NCBI GenBank assembly: GCA_023487645.1
Contig: JAMDBX010000006.1
Location: forward strand, 1-37,804
Length of the DNA: 37,804 nucleotides
Direction: 5' to 3'
DNA from: Patescibacteria group bacterium
GTDB lineage: Bacteria; Patescibacteria; Microgenomatia; Daviesbacterales; UBA10151
Each line of letters opens with the position of its first letter. The first letter of the stretch is position 1. The translations under genes and the position numbers were made by a program. Positions 33,501-37,804 of the stretch are shown piece by piece. The notes beneath the pieces were generated by a model. It ran no database searches and was not told the origin of the DNA. It saw nothing but the letters and a program-made list of their open reading frames with translations.

Positions 33501-33593
33501 GAAATTCTCCAGCAGAATCCTGGCATGAGCAAACAGGAAGCAATTAAGGAAGCAATTGAACGCTTAAAACATTTAGGCACAAACAATAATTAA
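27522..33593 (+). CDS. giant orphan protein, 2023 residues
   Basis: A single unbroken frame of 2023 residues that I do not recognise. The N-terminal third is charged and helical, rich in Gln and Arg, and contains a Pro/Glu-rich linker (about 395-430). Hydrophobic helices occur near 825-865 and 1068-1090, the latter after an RARRRR stretch. Beta-type repeats with a P-x-GYS motif lie near 1127-1170 and 1217-1260. The part from about 1500 to 1720 has a coiled coil. A Pro/Gln/Thr linker (about 1900-1955) precedes a terminal helical repeat, GMSxxEAxKxA. There is only one cysteine (in LLALCSVLA). No signal peptide is present. The GTG start follows an AAGGAAG site. The LCP gene begins 22 nt downstream, suggesting a cell-envelope role. 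Confidence 0.85.
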   Translation: MNEGVAEDMSTVEQLVAEKLPPVQEQQTQIAAPYYANERGTITVEKFRSKYQQQVKLAQELVNLAKSASPQNPDESDLDYEMKIIKEVEDRLRHPGKYDQLTSQGNRDQLYLAIANNPAVARLRPDLVLMAVESQKAQYLEDLNKQNRINSQNELESMFRRDVKTEISHAGEPSYIEGQYDHYFDEGGKDKRLPQRDLYAFTLIGDRLLDTINPATANQSQSTTFREQMRQLEQLVNSPTSHAKQKEQATQELVRTRNEFYTLALEAMKTLDRPSYIPPNPERRSDHQKSLVHMYQILREVKTAKIEDLLNSYQGGSRSHLSNAHKEQMRQLLSNPRENESNPQVDPHLLEHALLGADLMERRISYGLSEHQVPKRLHYKRYVTTDGDGRDGGNGKQPETIEPPAPQHQPDLPPVQPEPEPDTPTLPEEIRFGIASAKQRIEHTQGNKKVEEMEVLEERSREIARLQMTEDRTKWEGRLSFVRQFLPRFWKFSFGEISTYNKEKSHAQRLLAESGIQMTTLPHSFLQEVDQLARQNIRQQRGSIFGRIAGGTRDLFHELTFREKDLHRERVQIIRQLREVVNNPTREDLKTFADSNPQLVQRFTEIVTGDYHASEQLAKRVSSEFGDEVIHHVVGEARTQQSIELSPEVSNFFKEYVLTPLVAEGINGPISPQLLTQVRGKIKEFFFDPKFIRWYDQQPAAVRDHLKLSLSYGTNLIPYIQETLLPQLRQSAEHLRADNNLQNYIDNLVLKVDVGTLESGQKGVINEGFLERAGSRTITNQRVHQLYEELRHRHQAPTLVPDTYLEASVQRADLIGDIARLGTNQVLWGIGAGLGLYATKATLGMGGRLVVPVVGGSIVSGIFRAAQEGRVFNREHEEHEVEEELNYQFSPDARRRAEMARLSYQKREMQTGLTDPMEQIISEIQAGTAGRDRLIRLAGLVADTQARFHIMDTIGYGLLKATQHQAYQDEKTQLEFARARAMKELRNYYDHNQAEADALQQQFQIENIAPGRNVIDHLVEELTVAQMRHLQTGNILDPRYDTALSLLSIQERQSIEARSSAQTRARRRRMTGAFASTAVFGALYAGTNIGINELTHHAASGDIGWLKGSLERIGLLHRADASGSPVEITSQLRVGVPNGYSVEHVSPSDHLITIKAPDGSTYQLPFHEDQATGGHIVVGDHLPKNFETDEQSAGTLHLKEFTGFTPEDSLNKDHTQILTVEGTKFGLNLPYGYSAIQSPSGNEVIINDGSKDHIFTLTKATSGKINFIQKDPYESIIPHLDQTPASNHVPQFSSPEQKLSFEVNQLVQSPDALGKDGMVKVNAPLQDPMFHTLWKGNNAGHELEMQWGNGAIKFSGVIDKHAINPHIAGLPAEHDRMLERLIDATPDKKITPDKLSVIMELRTGERIYTPLKLINGEYQVLLPEQFQVNGEPDPRVFKWIGIAVLQNDKTGQVIDASSWFDAGHQPLPDVREHMLTSLTLNGHQLPTPPSVVTPTEPAIHFGVHQPIFADRNLPINQVNFSVWESRKTNFGFPPLLIPRGPLEAPENRRQHTQEGEITNQTPDEAHNQTELNGEGPLTETEQPIADLLQRREQIINEFGRADREVGEIIRQGTRAGAQEQEAIAKVETRNQLAAQLKILTSEINRITQEQRLQAEYPWDLEERFDVIAFPSVRRNHPGFISNPPTSAWQINPQELDRAINEIPLVTEPFFVVRNGLVSANPRVIPWTEFASHPRFVAAEVSTNGDSGLLALCSVLAENPQKQASLYRTMSGIILTMHEQKPEVLREWLRQQTIKPETQYTREIDSPLEIFTDHDHIIVNGQRGGLRPKDERLLDYDGEGRPDLDKTNLLWRDRLEELRHALRTNSLEGHHLRWIEFLSHSADVAKLLEFIKEHQIAPASQAQTPQPQTFTPSTTGPAGATNGQQDLGGRPSIQRQANQPVDSLPAQNETINNDEIINIYTGILQRERGMSAEEARKLAEAASYAHGAIAQLAEEILQQNPGMSKQEAIKEAIERLKHLGTNNN

Positions 33594-33602
33594 TAAATCT
33601 AC

Positions 33603-33608
33603 TATACT
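33603..33608 (+). promoter_or_regulatory. -10 box, GTG start at predicted +1
   Basis: TATACT (33603-33608) lies exactly 6 nt before the GTG at 33615. No -35 is evident, so the LCP gene may also be read through from the giant gene upstream. Confidence 0.45.
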
Positions 33609-33614
33609 AGAATA

Positions 33615-35015
33615 GTGGCAGAACATTTAGATTCAAGAGACCAAGATGTTATCAAAAGGTTAGTGCAAGACCCTGACCTGGACCTCATTATAAAAGGCGC
33701 TAAGCGTTATTGGGAAATACAGCAGATGGAAGCCACCTCTCCGGCCACAGGACCATCGACCCAACCACCAGAACCTGCTACAAAATCAAAATTCACCCGC
33801 AGGCAGTTCCTCCGGGGAGCTGGGGCAATAGCACTTACTGCCTTTTTATCATCCGATATAAGTCAATTTTCCCAAACAATATCTCATCCCATTCCTGTAA
33901 AAAGTAACGAAGCAGCTTCTACTCCTGAAAAACCGGTCAATCTTTTTGATGAATTGTTTAAACCATTTATCGAAGAGGCAAGAAAAAAGAGGGCTGAACG
34001 GGCAAAAAATGATCCAGAATATAGTAAAAGGATTGATCAAAACTTAAATAAAGATAGAGTAAATTTTGTCCTTTTTGGTTACGGCGAGACGTCGGAACCG
34101 CCAGCGACAGAAAAAGCTACCATTGGTTCCCAAACTATCCTTTCTTACAATTACACAACCCGAGACATCGCCTTAATTACCTTGACCCATGATATCCGTA
34201 CTCCCGAAATTGAAAGATATCAAGCTGCCAAGGGAATAAAAGCTCCTCCAACTAAAATCGATCAAGCTTATCCTGTGGGTGGATTTGGATTGATGCGCCA
34301 AACGATTGAAGACGCCACAGGTCTTGTAGTTGATTTTCAACTAACCATGAAAGATGTAGTTATAAAAAACACAGTCGATGAAGTGTTTGGCACCATTGCC
34401 GTTGATATCCCTTTTGATTTGACCACCTCACCTTTTTATCTAGATGGAGTTAAATATGGCGAACATTCTTTCAAACAAGGACCGCAAAAAATGGATGGTA
34501 CTCAAATAATCCAATTTACTAAAGCCCTAGCAAAAACTGAAGCCTATGATAAAAGGTTGGAGCGAAGCATCCGAAAAAACATCGTTCTCGAGGCAATAAT
34601 GAGTTCTTTAAAGTCCGCGCCTAAGGACCCGCTATTTTGGGGCAAACTTGCAATATTTTTAAACAAAGAGGTTATCAAGGGCAATATTAGTAACGATTTT
34701 GATACAAAAGCACTCCTGTTAAACCAACTACTCAACTTACCAAATATACTTCGAAGGACTGACAATAACGCCGCCGGTGAAACAGTTGTTCCTAAAATTG
34801 AACAAACAGTATACGTGGTAGATGCAATGTCCGGAGATGGAGGGGTCCAATGGGTAACGGCTAGCGAAAATCCAGTCATGAAGGATGATCTGCAAAAGCA
34901 TGTTTATGTTGACAAAGCTATGGCTGTGCCGATAGATGCCAATCCTTATGCTCGGGATTTGGTCAAAGAATATTGGCCGTCAGTGAGAAAACTTATCCGG
35001 GAAAAGCTTTCTTAA
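33615..35015 (+). CDS. LytR-CpsA-Psr (LCP) family protein with a Tat-like motif
   Basis: A 466-residue LCP protein. LCP enzymes transfer lipid-linked glycopolymers to peptidoglycan on the outer face of the membrane. A 60-residue soluble head precedes TRRQFLRG (61-68) and a hydrophobic stretch (69-78), a twin-arginine-like signal or anchor. The LCP domain (about 150-345) shows ALITLTHDIRTPEI (catalytic-type Asp/Arg), KIDQAYPVGGFGLM, the VDEVFGTIAVDIP strand and DGTQIIQFTKA...YDKRLERSIRKNIV. A C-terminal domain of about 110 residues follows and resembles LytR_C. The GTG start is set by the -10 box at 33603. It ends sharing its stop bases with the convergent gene. Confidence 0.85.
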   Translation: MAEHLDSRDQDVIKRLVQDPDLDLIIKGAKRYWEIQQMEATSPATGPSTQPPEPATKSKFTRRQFLRGAGAIALTAFLSSDISQFSQTISHPIPVKSNEAASTPEKPVNLFDELFKPFIEEARKKRAERAKNDPEYSKRIDQNLNKDRVNFVLFGYGETSEPPATEKATIGSQTILSYNYTTRDIALITLTHDIRTPEIERYQAAKGIKAPPTKIDQAYPVGGFGLMRQTIEDATGLVVDFQLTMKDVVIKNTVDEVFGTIAVDIPFDLTTSPFYLDGVKYGEHSFKQGPQKMDGTQIIQFTKALAKTEAYDKRLERSIRKNIVLEAIMSSLKSAPKDPLFWGKLAIFLNKEVIKGNISNDFDTKALLLNQLLNLPNILRRTDNNAAGETVVPKIEQTVYVVDAMSGDGGVQWVTASENPVMKDDLQKHVYVDKAMAVPIDANPYARDLVKEYWPSVRKLIREKLS

Positions 35016-36523
35016 AATTTCCTCCACACTGGGTCAAGCTCAAGATGAGCATCTCCAGTTTTGTAAAAACCCAAATTCATATCTTCCAGGTTTTGAGAAG
35101 ATTTCTGATGCGGCACTTTATCAGATGGAAGTCTATCGAGGATATTATCACTTGTAAGCATGAAAAAATTTAATACCCCGGCAGTGAGAAAAGCTAGGGC
35201 CCAACGGACAAACCTTGACCTCCGTTCAAAAACAAGGGTTTCATCCTTAAATAAATTTAGCTGATCATCTTGACAAGTAAGCTCTACTTCCTTAACTATA
35301 TCTTCAAGATCATCTCGAAACCTATTTTTTCTTAACCGTTTTACAATAGCCTCTTCGAATTGCTGAAAATATTTTCTTAGTAAAGTTGTTTCCAACTTAC
35401 CCGGATTAGGTCGCAGCTTACATACTCGATCTTCATAAAAGGAAGCTAACATCAACTGCTGGTTTTTTAAACTCAATTTTTCAAACTTTACATCCCAGGC
35501 ACTTCGAATACTTATCGAAGAAATAAAGTCTTGAAGACCATGAAGCAAACCTTCTATCCCGGCAATGCTGATACTATATCGTCCAGCCTCAAGCCATAGA
35601 CTATCAGACCACACGCCAGTAGCAACCATTGTTCCGATACCCACATTGACCCCTAAACCCAGAACTGCCCTCATGTAAGGATGCCGGTAATATTGACTTA
35701 AACGTCTACGAAGATCGCTTTTGGTGCTTTCTGAGAACTCTTTTTCTCCCAAGTCTCTCATACTATTTTGCAAGAAAGCGACCAAATTATTCGCCAATTT
35801 CTGGCGGTAACTTTGCCAAACATCTTCTTGTTCGGTTTCTGAAGGTTTCTCCACAGCATCCAAAGCAGATATCGCCGCTTGGTGGTTCCTTTCTTTTTCA
35901 TATAGTTGCCGGACCTCATCCATCTTTCGGTCTGAACTCTCGTCGTCTTCCACCCAAAACGACCGTGCTTTGACTTTTATTTGTACATACCTTCTTATTG
36001 CTTTCTCAGTTGCTTCTTGCTGCTCAAGTATTTGCTTTTTTTGCGGTTGAGATTTAACATCTTTTTGGGAAACTGGAGGAACCGAGGAAATAGAAACAAC
36101 AGCTTCGGTAGGAGCTATTTCTACAGGAGGAGGACGGAGATCAACCGGTTTATTGGAAACCGGCCGCGGCTTAGAAACTTTAGGCACCTTAGGTACTGGT
36201 TTCCTTTTTAGCCGATGCCTAAAATGGAGACGAACTTCCGGGCTCATCTCGGGAACCTCAAAACTGGTTTCAGGAGTAACGTCCTTTTGTAAAATTTCTG
36301 AAAAAGATTGTTCCTCTAAAATCTTCTCCAGTCTTCCGATATCACCAAGCAAAAGCCCTCTTTGCCACCCCAAAACACCATGTTCTCTTTCAAGTTTTGG
36401 TGAGGTCACTCCGGCCATTCTGCGCATACCAACCTCTTGCAAGAGGTTGATCCTATGCTGGTCAAGCGCCACCAGTTCAAACAGTCTTTCCTTTATTTCT
36501 AAACTTATCTCCGTTTCTTTCAT
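35012..36523 (-). CDS. orphan membrane protein with a Pro-rich middle
   Basis: A 503-residue protein I do not recognise. The N-terminal part (about 1-90) is helical. A basic, Pro/Val/Lys-rich linker (about 103-165) follows, then a charged helical part. Hydrophobic segments lie near 288-310 and 318-340, with a single clear membrane helix near the C terminus (about 437-455, RWALAFLTAGVLNFFML). Its 3' end overlaps the LCP stop. The promoter is weak (a TTAAAT/TACGAT pair on the minus strand is possible). An 18-bp perfect palindrome lies in its 5' region. Confidence 0.7.
   Translation of the reverse strand: MKETEISLEIKERLFELVALDQHRINLLQEVGMRRMAGVTSPKLEREHGVLGWQRGLLLGDIGRLEKILEEQSFSEILQKDVTPETSFEVPEMSPEVRLHFRHRLKRKPVPKVPKVSKPRPVSNKPVDLRPPPVEIAPTEAVVSISSVPPVSQKDVKSQPQKKQILEQQEATEKAIRRYVQIKVKARSFWVEDDESSDRKMDEVRQLYEKERNHQAAISALDAVEKPSETEQEDVWQSYRQKLANNLVAFLQNSMRDLGEKEFSESTKSDLRRRLSQYYRHPYMRAVLGLGVNVGIGTMVATGVWSDSLWLEAGRYSISIAGIEGLLHGLQDFISSISIRSAWDVKFEKLSLKNQQLMLASFYEDRVCKLRPNPGKLETTLLRKYFQQFEEAIVKRLRKNRFRDDLEDIVKEVELTCQDDQLNLFKDETLVFERRSRFVRWALAFLTAGVLNFFMLTSDNILDRLPSDKVPHQKSSQNLEDMNLGFYKTGDAHLELDPVWRKF
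36431..36448. repeat. 18-bp perfect palindrome inside the orphan gene
   Basis: AACCTCTTGCAAGAGGTT is a perfect palindrome with 9-bp arms. It encodes NLLQEV near residues 26-31 of the 503-residue protein. No second copy was noticed in the window. Confidence 0.5.
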
Positions 36524-36618
36524 AGCATATTCGCATCGTACCTATGCTACCCTGCGTATTTAAGAGCCACAACATAAAGACTGTATGAATCCGGAAAGAA
36601 AATTAGCCGGTAATAAAG

Positions 36619-36624
36619 TATAAT
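36619..36624 (+). promoter_or_regulatory. -10 box of recG, start codon at predicted +1
   Basis: A consensus TATAAT (36619-36624) lies exactly 6 nt before the ATG at 36631. No -35 hexamer is seen at the right distance. Confidence 0.55.
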
Positions 36625-36630
36625 TTACCC

Positions 36631-37804
36631 ATGCAGCTCAACACTCCGCTTTCAGGATTAACAGGGATTGGACCTACTCTGGCAAAAAAATTAGTACGGC
36701 TTAATTTGTTTACCGTGGAGGATTTGGTCAACCATTATCCATTCCGTTATGATGACTTCTCCAATTCTGCTGATATTTCCCAGGTCAAAATAGGGGAGAA
36801 GGTAACCCTGAAGGGTGAAATCTGGGATATTAAAAATACTTACACCAGGTTCCGCAAAGTTTTAACCAGGGCAATCCTAAACGACAGCAGCGGCACAGTA
36901 GAACTGATCTGGTTTAACCAACCCTGGCTGATAAAAAATCTCCATGCTGGGGACAGGCTACAGGTTTCGGGAAAAGTTAGCCGTTCAGGTAATAAAATCA
37001 CCCTAACAGCACCGCAATGGGAAAAAATAACCAACGATAGCGAAGACAGAAAGACGCATGAAGAAACAATTCACACCGGCAGACTCGTCCCTATCTACCC
37101 GGAAACTTACGGATTAACCTCTAAATGGATCCGCCAAAAAATCGCCAAAATCCTTCCTTTAGTAATATCCCAAATTAACGATCCTTTGCCGAATACAATC
37201 AGAGGGGAGATGTTACCCTTAAAAGAGGCAGTTGATGAAATCCACTTTCCAACAAACTGGCAAAAACTAAAACAGGCCAAAGAAAGGTTAGCCTTTGACG
37301 AGCTTTTTTATATCCAATTGTCCAGCCAAAAAACCAGGCTGAAGTGGAGGCAAAAAAAGGTTATCGATCCTTTGCAAATCGACCCTAAAACCCTGGGGAA
37401 TTTTATCCAAAAACTTCCTTTTGAACTGACCCAAGCCCAAAAAAAGGTTGTTGAAGAAATTGTTGGTGATCTTAAAAAAACTCACCCTATGAACAGGTTA
37501 GTTCAGGGTGATGTCGGTTCAGGAAAGACTGTAGTGGCGGCCACTATCATTTACCTAACTCATCTGGCAGGTTTCAAATCACTTCTCATGGCTCCGACGG
37601 AGATTTTAGCTTTCCAACATTTCGAAACTTTATCCAAACTTTTATCACCTTTTGGAATTGAGGTAGGAATTTATACTGGCAGCAAGAAATTTAACTCGAC
37701 AAAAAATGTCACTGCGAGCGAAGCGCGGCAGTCTCAAACAGAGATTGCTTCTCCGACTACGCCGGATCGCAATGACAATCTTTCTAACCCAAATATTGTC
37801 ATTG
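36631..37804 (+). CDS. recG: ATP-dependent DNA helicase RecG, 5' part
   Basis: The first 391 residues of RecG, cut by the window end; the frame is open throughout. RecG remodels stalled replication forks and Holliday junctions. The wedge/OB domain is at the N terminus (LSGLTGIGPTLAKKL, then an OB fold about 60-135). The helicase domain begins about 270, with the Q-type FELTQAQ region, Walker A GDVGSGKT (293-300) and APTEILAFQHF (motif Ia). After the YTGSKK segment, where the family usually has a short loop before the motif with IVIGTHA, residues 360-384 are encoded by a repeat element (37707-37777) inserted in frame. Confidence 0.95.
   Translation, partial: MQLNTPLSGLTGIGPTLAKKLVRLNLFTVEDLVNHYPFRYDDFSNSADISQVKIGEKVTLKGEIWDIKNTYTRFRKVLTRAILNDSSGTVELIWFNQPWLIKNLHAGDRLQVSGKVSRSGNKITLTAPQWEKITNDSEDRKTHEETIHTGRLVPIYPETYGLTSKWIRQKIAKILPLVISQINDPLPNTIRGEMLPLKEAVDEIHFPTNWQKLKQAKERLAFDELFYIQLSSQKTRLKWRQKKVIDPLQIDPKTLGNFIQKLPFELTQAQKKVVEEIVGDLKKTHPMNRLVQGDVGSGKTVVAATIIYLTHLAGFKSLLMAPTEILAFQHFETLSKLLSPFGIEVGIYTGSKKFNSTKNVTASEARQSQTEIASPTTPDRNDNLSNPNIVI
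37707..37777. repeat. imperfect palindromic repeat inserted in frame in recG
   Basis: A 71-bp element with terminal inverted repeats TGTCACTGCGA (37707-37717) and TCGCAATGACA (37767-37777), one mismatch. Inner parts (CAGTCTC...GAGATTG) are also complementary. The TGTCATTGCGA...GCAATGACA form with an AGATTGCTTC core is a familiar dispersed intergenic repeat in many bacterial genomes. Here it contributes codons V360 to D384 of RecG without breaking the frame. Confidence 0.8.

Noticed and set aside
36840..37485. Minus-strand open frames opposite recG (36840-37034 and 37288-37485)
   Set aside because: They lie wholly antisense to a clear RecG coding frame, have no start signals and look like shadows.

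Overview
The window reads as a chromosomal segment of a Candidate Phyla Radiation (Patescibacteria) bacterium, most likely of the Microgenomates side. This assignment is inferred from gene types: an archaeal-type tyrosyl-tRNA synthetase, a cupin-type glucose-6-phosphate isomerase, a reduced PheT, many short orphan proteins, convergent genes sharing stop codons, and a very large orphan protein. TGA is used as a normal stop (for example pheS). There are no rRNA genes, CRISPR arrays or insertion sequences.

Layout. 198-6040 (+): a Ca2+-type P-ATPase, a small Cys-containing protein and pheS-pheT. 6035-8596 (-): a class A penicillin-binding protein. 8696-8768 (+): tRNA-Tyr. 8775-10556 (-): small proteins and a ZIP metal transporter. 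10647-11662 (+): cupin phosphoglucose isomerase and an orphan. 11670-12080 (-): atpC, detached from its operon. 12153-15773: five mixed genes, including a possible lytic-transglycosylase-like anchored protein and a zeta-type (cadmium) carbonic-anhydrase-like protein. 15820-21682 (-): atpBEFHAGD. 21824-24628: an acidic Pro/Thr-rich small protein, a CAP/SCP-domain protein and an ABC exporter. 24726-27403: archaeal-type tyrS, small membrane proteins and an M50-like metalloprotease. 27522-36523: a 2023-residue orphan protein, an LCP (LytR-CpsA-Psr) protein and a 503-residue orphan membrane protein. 36631-37804 (+): the 5' part of recG, cut by the window end.

Functionally the window joins energy coupling (F1Fo synthase, apparently H+-type), translation (PheST, TyrRS, tRNA-Tyr), cell envelope construction (PBP1, LCP, CAP protein) and ion handling (Ca2+ ATPase, ZIP).

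The most interesting points are: (1) a matched archaeal-type pair of TyrRS and tRNA-Tyr (C1-G72, short variable loop) in a bacterial context; (2) a recurrent promoter layout in which the -10 box lies 6-8 nt before the start codon, implying leaderless mRNAs for many first genes; (3) palindromic repeat elements inserted in frame inside atpA and recG, and a nested pair between atpE and atpF; (4) the giant orphan protein, whose leader can fold over its ribosome binding site.
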